64,000 nt of DNA. Origin: Thermoflexus sp. GTDB lineage: Bacteria > Chloroflexota > Anaerolineae > Aggregatilineales > Aggregatilineaceae. The DNA is taken from the NCBI GenBank assembly GCA_020724465.1, contig DYGX01000008.1:62001-126000 (forward strand). The letters are read 5' to 3'. The position numbers and the translations under genes were made by a program. The notes under the pieces were generated by a model. It searched no databases and was not told the origin of the DNA. It was given only the letters and a program-made list of their open reading frames with translations. Below, one piece after another: positions 1 through 8,454 of the stretch (its first letter is position 1; each line of letters begins with the position of its first letter).

Positions 1-2
1 TG

Positions 3-959
3 ACGGGCCTGGGACTGATGGCGCTTTACCTGGCTGCCAATGGCATTCTGAGCGAGACCATCCAGGCATCGATGGTCTCGCCGATGGCCTTCCACCGTTG
101 GGTGAGCGCGCACTCGATTTCCGTGGCGGACACGGTGTTTCGCACGCTGACCCGCAGCGTGGCGCCGGTGATCTTGCTGCTGCTCTCCGGGTTGGTTGTG
201 CCGGGCGTGCTGGCGATTGTCTCGCAGCGGTGGGGCCGGGCTTTCGGCGCGCTCCCGCGCGATCGGGTGGCGCTCGGCGGCTGGGCGGCGCTGACCGTGC
301 TGGCCGACCTGGCGCTCGTCAACGTGACCAACCGCGCCTATGCCCATTACTACGTCACGCTCGTCCCGGCCCTGACCGTCATCTCTGCGATCGGGTTGCA
401 CCGGCTGGTCGACGCACCGCGCACGCCGCTGCGCCTGCGCAAGCGCCGCCTGCTGGCGCTGGGCGTGATCGCGCTCAATCTGATCGCCTTCGGAGCGGGC
501 GTGCTGGTAGAAATGGCGCTGACCCGCACCGGCAGCCTGTTCGGCCCGACGCAGGAGCACCCGATCGTGCGCTATGTCGAGCAGCACACCCGGCCGGACG
601 AGACGGTGTTCGTCTGGGGCGCGTCGAGCGACATCAACTTCGAGGCCCAGCGGCACAGCCCGACGCAGTATCACTACGGCTATCCGGTCATCGTTCCGGA
701 CGACACAGCCCCCGCGCTGATCGCGGAGCTGGTGCGCGATCTGGAAACCAACCGGCCCGCGTTGATCGTGGATACCACCGTCGAAGACGGGAATCGCATC
801 CCGCCGCTTGATCCGGAAACGCGCGCGCTGTGGCAGGCCGAGGACGGCCGCACCGACACGACCGATCTGACTCCGCTGTTCGAGTTCGTCAGCACCCACT
901 GCGCGGTGGAACATCAGGCCGGCCAGGTCACGGTCTACCGCTGCACCTACGACGATTAA
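3..959 (+). CDS. Membrane glycosyltransferase, GT39/PMT-like (C-terminal part, cut by window edge)
   Basis: The frame stays open to the left edge, so the annotated ATG at 18 is probably internal and the true start lies upstream. About four hydrophobic segments are visible (about residues 50-70, 85-105, 110-128 and 145-165). They are followed by a soluble C-terminal domain of about 145 residues. The motif RAYAHYYVTLVPAL before a membrane helix resembles the end of the membrane part of GT39 (dolichyl-phosphate-mannose-protein mannosyltransferase-like) enzymes, which transfer sugars from polyprenyl-phosphate donors on the outer face of the membrane. The catalytic Asp-rich loop would be in the missing N-terminal part, so the family call rests on the C-terminal pattern only. 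It converges with the histidine kinase that follows. Confidence 0.6.
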   Translation, partial: TGLGLMALYLAANGILSETIQASMVSPMAFHRWVSAHSISVADTVFRTLTRSVAPVILLLLSGLVVPGVLAIVSQRWGRAFGALPRDRVALGGWAALTVLADLALVNVTNRAYAHYYVTLVPALTVISAIGLHRLVDAPRTPLRLRKRRLLALGVIALNLIAFGAGVLVEMALTRTGSLFGPTQEHPIVRYVEQHTRPDETVFVWGASSDINFEAQRHSPTQYHYGYPVIVPDDTAPALIAELVRDLETNRPALIVDTTVEDGNRIPPLDPETRALWQAEDGRTDTTDLTPLFEFVSTHCAVEHQAGQVTVYRCTYDD

Positions 960-980
960 CGGTTGGAGCGGGGCATCGTT

Positions 981-1084
981 CCCCTCACCCCAAACTCTCT
1001 CTCTTGCGACTGCGTCGCGGGGAGCGGGCTTTGAGGCGCCGCGCGCTCCCCTTCTCCCCGCGCGCGAGGCCGGGGGTTGAGGGG
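981..1084. repeat. GC-rich nested inverted repeat between convergent genes
   Basis: The outer arms read CCCCTCACCCC (981-991) and GGGGGTTGAGGGG (1072-1084). Inside them GGGGAGCG (1019-1026) pairs with CGCTCCCC (1044-1051). The element fills the gap between two convergent stop codons and probably folds as a two-level hairpin. It resembles REP-like dispersed elements with CCCTCACCCC/GGGGTGAGGG ends, and a fragment of similar composition is seen near 8418-8475. A role as a bidirectional terminator is inferred. Confidence 0.5.
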
Positions 1085-1110
1085 ATGTTCTGCCCACCTG
1101 CACACCGGTG

Positions 1111-3765
1111 TCAACGAGCCGCGGCGGGCCGGAACACCCGCAGACGGGTACCGCTGCCCTGGTGCGACTCAATCGTCAGCGTCGCGCCGATCTCCTCAGA
1201 ACGCTCGCGCATAATCTCCAGCCCCAGGCTCGTGGCCTGGACGTGGCCGGGATCAAACCCTGCGCCGTTGTCCTCAATCGTCAGCGTGATCCCGCTCGCG
1301 TCGTTCACCAGCCGGATCGAGGCCTGGGACGCTTCGGCGTGTTTGGCGATGTTGTTAAGCGCTTCCTGCGTGATGCGGTAAAGCGCCAGCTTGATATCCG
1401 GCTGGAGATTGAACTCGCCCTCTACGTCCACGTTGATCGCCATCCGCTTGCGGCTGCGGATTGCCTCGGCAAGCTGGCGCAGCAAGGTCGGCAGCTCGAC
1501 TTCCAGCAGCGAGGTCGGGCGCAGCTCGAGCAAGAGCACGCGCATTTCGGCCATTGCGCCGCGCGTCAGGTGATGCAGTTCGGCAAGCTGCGCGAGCGCC
1601 TTTTCCGGGCTGCGCTGCCACTGGCGCGGCAGAGCTTCGGCGATCATGCTCGCGGAAAAGAGCGTCTGGCTGACGGCGTCGTGCAGGTCGCGCGCCAGAC
1701 GCTCGCGCTCCTGCGTGGCGACCAACGCCCGCTCGCGCTCCAACACATGCGCATTGTGGATCGCGATCGCGGCCTGCCCGGCAAACGCTTCCAGGCGATC
1801 CGCGTGCGCCTCGGTGAAGAAGTCGGGCTGCCAGCTCCCCAGTCCGATGAAGCCGATCACCTGGCCCTCGTACTGAATCGGCGCGCCGAGATACGCCCGC
1901 CAATAGGGATCATGGCTCAGGCGGAAGTGCGTTTCGGTCTGGATATCATCCACAATCAAGGGCTGGCGCGTCACCATCATGGTGTGCAGATGACGCGCCG
2001 TTTCGATCTTCAATGACAGATCCGCCAGCTCGGCCTGGATCTGAGCGTCCGCGCTGCGGCTGCCGACCACGCGCGCCTCGCCGGTCTGCGGCTTGACAAG
2101 TAGAATCTCGGCCATGTCGTGCGGGATCACCCGCTCCAGATTGCCCAACAGGCGATCCAGCACTTCGGACAGGCTCAGCGCGCTGTTGAGCGCATTCGCC
2201 ACATCGCGCAGCGCTTCGGCAAGCTGGCGCTGCTCGCGTTCCAGCGTCTCGATCGTTTTGCGCTCGGTGATGTCGATGCCCACCACCCAGTCGGCCCAGC
2301 CGGGCACCGGGAACTCGCTGGCAACGCTTGACCACGCGATGCAGCGAGTTGTCCCGTCCTTGCAGGCCAGCACCGTCTCCCACCCCCGGTATGGCCCGCG
2401 CGCGCTGGCGCTATCCGTAAAGCGCCGCCGGCTTTCCGGGTCTGCGATCAGGGTTTCGAGCGCGTTGTGGTTGCCGGTGACCTCGGCCTCGCTGTAGCCG
2501 GTAACACGCTCGCATTCGCGGTTCCAGGCGATGATATGCCCCGTCTCGTCGGTGGCAAACAGCAGCACAGGCATGTTCTCCAGCACGGTCCGCAACCGCT
2601 GCTCGCTTTCCTGCAGCACGGTCTCCGATTGCTTCCGCTCGGTAATGTCTTCCACCACCATCGCCACCTGATGCGGGCCGGGCAAGAAGACGCTCACGCC
2701 CAGGTATTGAGGGCGCAGCGGCGAGCACTGCTCGGTGCGCTGCGGCCGGCCCTGGCGGCGGACCTTCTGGAACAGCGCCAGCAGGGCTTCCCGGTCGAGG
2801 ACCGGAGGCAGATCGGACAGAGGCTTGCCCCTGTAAGCCCCCACATCGATCCCGGTCATGTGCGCCAGGGCCGCGTTGCCATCGGCGAACACATAGTCTT
2901 CCGCGCGGCTGCCATCTCCCTCGACCTGAAAGAGCGCCAGGCCGTTTAAAGAGTTGTTGAAATAAGCGCGATAGCGCTCCTGCGCTCGCTCCAGGTCGTG
3001 AAAGAGCAAATTGAACGGCTTTTCGAGGCCGGTTTGCAGCACGGCGCGGTAAATCAGATAAAACGCTACGATCTTCAAGAAATGCCCGATCAGGTTGAAG
3101 GCATCGTACACGTTCACGTAGATCGTGAACATCAGCTCGGAGACAGCGGTCAGCAGAATCGAGGCGATAAGCAGGTTGAAGATCCCTGGATCGAAAGCCT
3201 GGCGCTGGCGGAGATGCACCCACGCCGCGCCGAGCAGAATCAGCATGATGGCGTACTCGCTGGCCGTCTTGAAGGCAGTCAGCCCTTCGCCCTCGACGAT
3301 GGTAAGCGGGAATGACTCGCTGAAGGCGAACGCGACGAACAGCCCGGTGACGATGCCATAGGCCGCCATCATCAGCCCGGGCCGGATGCGCCGGCGCAGA
3401 AACAGCGGGCTGACCAACAGCGACACGCTCTGCACAAAGCGCGCCTCAAGCCAGAGGTTGGTCGCCAGGCGCGCGTCGTAGTCGGGAAACACGCCCATCC
3501 CCTTGTAGGCGAGGGCGTGCACCAGATCGAGCGCAGCAATCCACAGATAAGCGATACCAAGAAACAGGAAGTAATCGGTTTTGAGGAAATGGCGCGCGTT
3601 CCACGCGAACAGGAAGATGCTGAACCCGACAACCGCGCTGAAGCCCTCGGCGAGGCTGTGAAACAGCAAGAAGCTGTACAGACTGCTGAGGTACAACCCC
3701 ACCAGCAGCGCGATCGCCAGGAGCAGCAGGGTATAGCGCTCCCCGATCTGGATGGCTTGTTTCAT
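1111..3765 (-). CDS. MASE3-PAS-PAS-GAF sensor histidine kinase (NarL-type)
   Basis: An 884-residue signalling kinase. Residues 1-250 form a multi-helix membrane sensor whose LAYKGMGVFPDYDARLATNL stretch is typical of MASE3. Two PAS domains follow (about 260-375 and 385-500, the second with the S-box pattern GHIIAWN), then a GAF domain (about 515-680). The dimerisation/phosphoacceptor region has ERERLARDLHDAVSQ, with the phosphorylated histidine at about residue 695. The ATPase lid has NNIAKH (N box) and DNGAGFD (G1 box). HisKA_3 kinases normally phosphorylate LuxR/NarL-type regulators, but no such regulator lies next to it; the nearest receiver (4820) has no DNA-binding domain. It follows the unknown gene at 4490 by 71 bases, so the two may be co-transcribed. 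The ligand is unknown. Confidence 0.92.
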   Translation of the reverse strand: MKQAIQIGERYTLLLLAIALLVGLYLSSLYSFLLFHSLAEGFSAVVGFSIFLFAWNARHFLKTDYFLFLGIAYLWIAALDLVHALAYKGMGVFPDYDARLATNLWLEARFVQSVSLLVSPLFLRRRIRPGLMMAAYGIVTGLFVAFAFSESFPLTIVEGEGLTAFKTASEYAIMLILLGAAWVHLRQRQAFDPGIFNLLIASILLTAVSELMFTIYVNVYDAFNLIGHFLKIVAFYLIYRAVLQTGLEKPFNLLFHDLERAQERYRAYFNNSLNGLALFQVEGDGSRAEDYVFADGNAALAHMTGIDVGAYRGKPLSDLPPVLDREALLALFQKVRRQGRPQRTEQCSPLRPQYLGVSVFLPGPHQVAMVVEDITERKQSETVLQESEQRLRTVLENMPVLLFATDETGHIIAWNRECERVTGYSEAEVTGNHNALETLIADPESRRRFTDSASARGPYRGWETVLACKDGTTRCIAWSSVASEFPVPGWADWVVGIDITERKTIETLEREQRQLAEALRDVANALNSALSLSEVLDRLLGNLERVIPHDMAEILLVKPQTGEARVVGSRSADAQIQAELADLSLKIETARHLHTMMVTRQPLIVDDIQTETHFRLSHDPYWRAYLGAPIQYEGQVIGFIGLGSWQPDFFTEAHADRLEAFAGQAAIAIHNAHVLERERALVATQERERLARDLHDAVSQTLFSASMIAEALPRQWQRSPEKALAQLAELHHLTRGAMAEMRVLLLELRPTSLLEVELPTLLRQLAEAIRSRKRMAINVDVEGEFNLQPDIKLALYRITQEALNNIAKHAEASQASIRLVNDASGITLTIEDNGAGFDPGHVQATSLGLEIMRERSEEIGATLTIESHQGSGTRLRVFRPAAAR

Positions 3766-3836
3766 ATGAATGACATCTCGATCCGACCACCGAACGGCCG
3801 CCAGCCCGCGCCGTTTCCCTTGCCGGAGCCGGCGCG

Positions 3837-4490
3837 TCAGCCCTGCTCCGGCGCGGGACCGGGCCGCTGAACAAAAGAGTAGAATGGGTACGCCAGCGCC
3901 GCCGCGTCGGGCTGAGGCTGGCTCAGCGCGTGGCGATTGGCCTCTTCAAAATCTTTATGCAGGCGGTCGAGTGTGGCAAGCTGGCTCTCGGACGGCTCCA
4001 GCGAGAACAGCGCGACCAGCGTCGTCTGTGACCCCGGCACAAAACACAACCAGCGCCCGTCGTCTAGCTCGGCGCGGCGCATCCCGGCGCGGAACATCTC
4101 GCCGGCTGCCAGCCGGTAGCTGGCGAGCATGGGGTTGATCTGCTCCGGCGCAACGTCAAACTCGCCGAAAATATGCAGCGGCTGGCTAGCCCTGGCCTCG
4201 TAAACAGCCATTCCCAGGGCTTTCGCCGTCAAGCGCGTCTTCAAATGTTGCGTGTCTTCACCGTCTGCGACGGCGGCGGGCCACAGCGCCGGATCGGATT
4301 CGGCCAGAAGCTGCGCCACCGCCGCGATCTGGCGCTGATAGCGCGCGTAGAGCCTGTGAAACTGCGTCCGGTTGATCTCGCCATTCGCAAATTCCTGCAC
4401 CAGCCGGTCCATCTTGCGATGCACCAGCGCGATGAATTCTTCACCCTGGCGCGCGCTTTCCCGGCGCACATTGCGATTTGTTGAGGACAT
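3837..4490 (-). CDS. Conserved-looking hypothetical protein
   Basis: A 217-residue soluble protein that I do not recognise. There is no signal peptide or membrane helix. Residues 1-80 are strongly helical and charged, with the look of a coiled coil (EFIALVHRKMDRLVQEF and HRLYARYQRQI). The C-terminal part looks alpha/beta and contains a CFVPGSQTTLVALFSLEPSE stretch like a sensing or binding domain. The start has no strong Shine-Dalgarno sequence. A TATAAT-like -10 for this strand lies about 95 bases upstream (4591-4586). It lies directly upstream of the MASE3 histidine kinase in the same direction, so it could be a signalling partner; that is inference from position only. Confidence 0.7.
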   Translation of the reverse strand: MSSTNRNVRRESARQGEEFIALVHRKMDRLVQEFANGEINRTQFHRLYARYQRQIAAVAQLLAESDPALWPAAVADGEDTQHLKTRLTAKALGMAVYEARASQPLHIFGEFDVAPEQINPMLASYRLAAGEMFRAGMRRAELDDGRWLCFVPGSQTTLVALFSLEPSESQLATLDRLHKDFEEANRHALSQPQPDAAALAYPFYSFVQRPGPAPEQG

Positions 4491-4819
4491 GCACCTTTAC
4501 TCCTCATTCCAGCAGGGCCGGGACGCACCGCACCGCCACACAACACATCCGGTGACCGCTCCGCCGCCGCACCTGCGCTGCGCACATTATACCGTACTTG
4601 GCGCCTGTCTGGTGCGCCTGGTGAGCGCCGATCCACAGGAGCGAGCGCATCGCTCCGGGCGGCTGTGCGGCAGCCCTTTTGGGAGTATAGACATCCGATC
4701 GCGGCCTGTGGTAGACTGAGAGTTGTGAGGGGGTTTAGTGTTTTTTCACGGCGTGGTTTTTATCGCTGGCTGGCGGCAGCGCTGCCCGGCTAGTCCACCG
4801 TAGGAGGCTCAACAGCGTC
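4491..4819. promoter_or_regulatory. Divergent intergenic region
   Basis: A 329-base gap between divergent genes with no convincing reading frame. On the minus strand TATAAT (4591-4586) could serve the hypothetical gene at 4490, but no good -35 is seen. On the plus strand AGGAGG at 4802-4807 is the ribosome-binding site of the response regulator. No riboswitch-like structure was recognised. Confidence 0.4.
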
Positions 4820-5227
4820 ATGGGCGGTTCTCCGACGATCAAAGTGGTTTGCATCGAAGACGAGCCTGAGATGATCGATTTGGTCAAGTTGATTTTATCC
4901 CGCCGCGGCTATGAAGTATATGGCGCGCTCGGTGGCCGCGACGGGCTGGCGCTGGTGGCATCCGTCCGTCCGGACGTCGTGCTGCTCGATCTGATGATGC
5001 CGGACATGGACGGCTGGGAAGTGTACCAGCAAATGAAGGCTAACGATGAACTGAAATCGATCCCGGTGATTGTGGTCACGGCCAAAGCGCAGAGTATTGA
5101 CAAGGTCTTGGGGCTGCATATCGCCAAGGTTGACGACTACATCACCAAGCCGTTCGGGCCGTCGGAGCTGCTGGCGAGCGTCAGCCGCGTGCTGCAAGCA
5201 GCCGGCGTCGAGGTCGAAGGCACCTAG
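4820..5227 (+). CDS. Stand-alone response regulator receiver (CheY-like)
   Basis: A 135-residue single receiver domain. The acidic pocket is in CIEDEPEM (residues 11-18). The phosphoacceptor is Asp57 in VVLLDLMMPDMDGWE, followed by the switch Thr (VVTAKA) and the Lys in DDYITKPFG. There is no output domain, so it must act by protein contact or as a phosphorelay step. A strong AGGAGG lies 12 bases before the ATG and fixes the start. It is monocistronic, with its own terminator downstream. Confidence 0.92.
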   Translation: MGGSPTIKVVCIEDEPEMIDLVKLILSRRGYEVYGALGGRDGLALVASVRPDVVLLDLMMPDMDGWEVYQQMKANDELKSIPVIVVTAKAQSIDKVLGLHIAKVDDYITKPFGPSELLASVSRVLQAAGVEVEGT

Positions 5228-5266
5228 CGCCCGCCGGCGCGGGTCGCTGTCATCAGACACAACCAT

Positions 5267-5287
5267 GGGGCCGCCTGGCCCCTTTTT
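5267..5287 (+). terminator. Rho-independent terminator after response regulator
   Basis: The stem GGGGCC (5267-5272) pairs with GGCCCC (5277-5282) around the loop GCCT. Five T residues follow directly. It lies 40 bases after the regulator stop. Confidence 0.85.
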
Positions 5288-5382
5288 GTTGCCGGGCGTG
5301 GCAGGCGCCCAAACTATCGTATTCGGACCGGTTCGCTGTACAATGAAGGCCGGACCGTACAGCCACTAAGGATGCGGACACG

Positions 5383-6270
5383 ATGAAAAGCTCTCTCCAA
5401 GCGTTGCTTGACACCGGGCGCCCGGTAGTGGCCGACGGCGGGATGGGCACGATGCTGATCGCGCTCGGTCTGCCCCAGGGCGAGTCTCCGGAGCGGTGGA
5501 ACGTCGAGCATCCCGAGCGCATCCGCCAGATTCACCGCGACTATATCGCCGCCGGGGCGCAGATCATCCTGACCAACAGCTTTGGCGGCACGCGCTACCG
5601 CCTGGGGCGCAGCGGTCTGGCCGGGCAGGTCGTCGAGTTGAATCGCGCGGCTGCCGCGCTGGCCCGCGCCGAGGCCGACGCCGCGTCGCAGCCGGTGGTC
5701 GTCGGCGGGTCGATGGGCCCCACCGGTGAGATGCTGGAGCCATACGGCGAGCTGAGCTTCGACGATGCCGCCGCAGCTTTCGAGGAGCAGGCCCGCGCGC
5801 TGGTCGAGGGCGGGGTCGATGTGCTGTGGATCGAGACGATGGCCGACCTCGAAGAGGTGCGCGCTGCCGTCGAGGGCGCGCGCCGGGCCGCGCCGGACGT
5901 GCCAATCGTCACCACCATGACCTTCGACTCGAACGGCCGGACGATGATGGGCGTCTCGCCGGAGAAGGCGATCGCCGCTTTGCGCCAGCATGGCGTGATG
6001 GCGCTGGGCGCCAACTGCGGCAACGGCCCGGCGGAGATCGAAGGCGTGATCGAGAAGATGCACGCGGCGGATGCCACCATCCCGCTCGTTGCCAAAGCCA
6101 ACGCGGGACTGCCCCGCATCGAGGGCGGGCGCGCCGTGTACGACGCGACGCCCGAGGTGATGGCCCGGTACGCCGCCCGCGTGCGCGACCAGGGCGCGCA
6201 GATCATCGGCGCCTGCTGCGGCAGCACGCCTGCCCACATCGCCGCGATTGCCGCCGTGCTGCGCGCCTAG
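5383..6270 (+). CDS. Homocysteine S-methyltransferase family protein
   Basis: A 295-residue homocysteine-binding (beta/alpha)8 barrel like the N-terminal module of MetH and betaine-homocysteine methyltransferase. It opens with ADGGMGTML and contains ILTNSFGG. The zinc ligands are visible as Cys in GANCGNGP and the Cys pair in GACCGSTPAHI near the C-terminus. The family transfers a methyl group to the homocysteine thiol to make methionine. The donor cannot be read from the sequence, because no cobalamin or folate domain is fused. The leader has a short hairpin, GCTGTAC/GTACAGC (5335-5363), that covers a possible -10; no SAM or cobalamin riboswitch was recognised. It stands alone between a terminator and a long gap. 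Confidence 0.9.
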   Translation: MKSSLQALLDTGRPVVADGGMGTMLIALGLPQGESPERWNVEHPERIRQIHRDYIAAGAQIILTNSFGGTRYRLGRSGLAGQVVELNRAAAALARAEADAASQPVVVGGSMGPTGEMLEPYGELSFDDAAAAFEEQARALVEGGVDVLWIETMADLEEVRAAVEGARRAAPDVPIVTTMTFDSNGRTMMGVSPEKAIAALRQHGVMALGANCGNGPAEIEGVIEKMHAADATIPLVAKANAGLPRIEGGRAVYDATPEVMARYAARVRDQGAQIIGACCGSTPAHIAAIAAVLRA

Positions 6271-6490
6271 AGATTGTGATGTATTTTGCAGGGCGGAGCA
6301 CGGGGAAACCGGGGGCCACGTGTAGAGCCGGGCAAGCCCGGTATGCCGCCAAACCACCTCGCGTGTGGGACCGGCGCTTGCTGTCAAGCGCATACGCCTT
6401 TGCCGGATCAGGGGCAAAAAATGTATCGCATGCTCTGGTTCTCGCGCCCGGCGGACGCCCTGCGCACGTGCCTCGCGGAACGGTGAATTA

Positions 6491-6499
6491 TGCTACACT
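6491..6499 (+). promoter_or_regulatory. Extended -10 promoter for the LysM gene
   Basis: TGC-TACACT matches an extended -10 (TGnTATAAT) about 60 bases before the LysM start. There is no good -35. The rest of the 292-base gap (6271-6562) shows no coding signal. Confidence 0.45.
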
Positions 6500-6562
6500 A
6501 AAGGCCATCCGGCAGGCTGGCTGCATCGTTAATGATTTTGTGCAGAAGATGAAGGGGGCCTC

Positions 6563-8011
6563 ATGCGAAATCGGCATCTATTCCAGGTCCGCCGGCTGCT
6601 AGGCGGGCTGCTGCTGATCGCGCTGATGGTGCTGGGCGTCTACAGCCCGGCGCCGGCCGCTCAGGCTCAGCCAGGCGGCAACCTGCTGCAGAACCCGGGC
6701 TTCGAGCCGCCGTTTGTGGCGCGGAACAACGACGCGACCCTTCAGGTGGCGACCGGCTGGGAGCCGTGGTATCGAACCGGCGGTACGTCCAGCTCGATCA
6801 ACGCGCGGCCCGAATATCGCCCCGCCCCGCCCAACCGCGTGCGATCGGGCACTGCCGCGCAGGAATACAACACCTTCTACGCGACGCATACCGCCGGCGT
6901 GTACCAGCGCGTGCCGGTCCCCGCCGGCACCGAACTGCGCTTCAGCGTGTGGGTGTGGGTCTGGTCATCGGCCTCCTTTGACAACCCAGACGTCAGCGAG
7001 GACCCGAACAACGTTCGGGTCAGCGTCGGGATCGATCCCACCGGCGGGATCGACGCGGCCAGCCCGAACGTGGTCTGGTCCGAGCAGGTCGAATTCTACG
7101 ATCAATACCGCGAGCTGTCGGTCGTCGCCACCGCCGCCGGCCCGGCCGTGACCGTCTTCGTCCGCAGCGCGCCGGAGAACTTCGTGGGAACCACCAACAT
7201 CTACCTGGACGACGCCGGCCTGTACCGGCTGGGAGAAGTTCCGCAGCAGACGGCGACGCCGCTCCCCTCGCCGACGCCGGGTTCGGGGCTGCCGACGCAG
7301 GAAGGCACGGTGACGCCGCAGCCCACACCGGCGATCACCTTCACGCCGCCGCCGAGCTTCACCCCGGCGATCACCCTGCCGCCGACCATGGCACCGCTCC
7401 CAACCAGCACGCCGGTCCTGCCGGGCGAGTTCGACAGCCAGATCATTTACACGGTCGTCGCTGGCGATACGGTCGCGCGGCTGGCGCAGCGTTTCGGCAG
7501 CACAATCGAGGCCATCGCCCGCGTGAACGGGCTGAGCAATCCGGGGCTGATCTACGTCGGCCAGACGCTGATCATCCCGATCCGCAGCGGGACGTTCCCG
7601 CAACCGCCAACGTTCACCCCCGCGCCGATCTACCCGACCGCCGCGCCGCCCGCCTTCCCGACCGCCGCACCGCCCTCGACCGGGCTGGGCACGTACACCG
7701 TCCAGCGCGGCGATACCCTGTCGACCATTGCGGCCCGGTTCAACACCACGGTTGCCACGCTGGCCCAGTTGAACAACCTGGTCAACCCGAACCTGATCTA
7801 CGCGGGGCAGGTGCTGCGCGTGCCGGGCGCGCCCGTTCCGGCTCCGGCGCCGCCCCCGGCCCAGCCGATCATCCACAACGTGATGCCGGGGGACAACCTG
7901 ACGCGCCTGAGCCTGATCTACGGTGTGCCGGTGGACGCGATCCTGCGCGCCAACAACCTCGCCAATCCGAACCTGATCTTCGTGGGGCAGCGGCTGGTCA
8001 TCCCGCGATGA
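6563..8011 (+). CDS. Secreted LysM-repeat protein with N-terminal carbohydrate-binding-like domain
   Basis: A 482-residue exported protein. A signal peptide (residues 1-32: basic start, [11 protein letters not shown], then AAQAQ) is followed by a domain of about 190 residues beginning NLLQNPGFE. That opening is common in CBM/DUF642-like galactose-binding folds. A Thr/Pro-rich linker follows (about 225-290). Three LysM modules then begin [33 protein letters not shown] and [17 protein letters not shown], separated by Pro/Ala linkers. LysM binds N-acetylglucosamine polymers such as peptidoglycan, so the protein is probably held at the cell wall. AAGGGGG lies just before the ATG. Its stop overlaps the DUF192 start (ATGA), so the two are translationally coupled. 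Confidence 0.9.
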   Translation: MRNRHLFQVRRLLGGLLLIALMVLGVYSPAPAAQAQPGGNLLQNPGFEPPFVARNNDATLQVATGWEPWYRTGGTSSSINARPEYRPAPPNRVRSGTAAQEYNTFYATHTAGVYQRVPVPAGTELRFSVWVWVWSSASFDNPDVSEDPNNVRVSVGIDPTGGIDAASPNVVWSEQVEFYDQYRELSVVATAAGPAVTVFVRSAPENFVGTTNIYLDDAGLYRLGEVPQQTATPLPSPTPGSGLPTQEGTVTPQPTPAITFTPPPSFTPAITLPPTMAPLPTSTPVLPGEFDSQIIYTVVAGDTVARLAQRFGSTIEAIARVNGLSNPGLIYVGQTLIIPIRSGTFPQPPTFTPAPIYPTAAPPAFPTAAPPSTGLGTYTVQRGDTLSTIAARFNTTVATLAQLNNLVNPNLIYAGQVLRVPGAPVPAPAPPPAQPIIHNVMPGDNLTRLSLIYGVPVDAILRANNLANPNLIFVGQRLVIPR

Positions 8012-8394
8012 GCCGGACGCGCGCCATCCGCAACGTCGAAACAGGGCAGCTTGTGCTGGCACGGGCTGCCCTGGCCGATACTTTCTTCAAGCGCTGGCGC
8101 GGCCTGATGCTGCGTCGCCGCCTGGACGAGGACGAAGGGCTGCTGTTCACCTTTCACCGCGAGAGCCGGAGCGAAAGCTCGATTCACATGTTCTTCGTGG
8201 GGTTTCCCATCGCGGCGGTGTGGCTGGACGAAAACGGTGTGGTGGTCGATGCCAGGCTCGCCAAACCGTGGCGCCCGTACTACGCCCCCGCCCGCCCGGC
8301 CCGCTATCTGATCGAGGCGCCGCCCAGCCTGCTGGCGCGCGTGGCGATCGGGGATCGTCTGGCATTCGACGACGCACCCCCAAGCGTGCCCTAG
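8008..8394 (+). CDS. DUF192 family protein
   Basis: A 128-residue DUF192 domain. The family pattern is clear: [11 protein letters not shown], then [21 protein letters not shown], and a C-terminal [10 protein letters not shown]. The family is a small beta-barrel of unknown biochemical function. Many members carry signal peptides, but this one has none. The ATG overlaps the LysM stop by 4 bases, implying joint expression. Confidence 0.88.
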   Translation: MSRTRAIRNVETGQLVLARAALADTFFKRWRGLMLRRRLDEDEGLLFTFHRESRSESSIHMFFVGFPIAAVWLDENGVVVDARLAKPWRPYYAPARPARYLIEAPPSLLARVAIGDRLAFDDAPPSVP

Positions 8395-8454
8395 CGCGAG
8401 CGAACTCCGCTTCACATCACAAGTCCTTCTCCCGAAGCGCACAGAGAAAGGGAT

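Noticed and set aside
830-1381. High-GC overlapping open frames such as 830-1381 and many antisense frames
   Set aside because: They are Arg/Ala-rich shadows of well-supported genes and carry no family motifs.
5228-5382. SAM or cobalamin riboswitch before the homocysteine methyltransferase
   Set aside because: Only a 7-bp hairpin was found; none of the conserved riboswitch cores could be seen.
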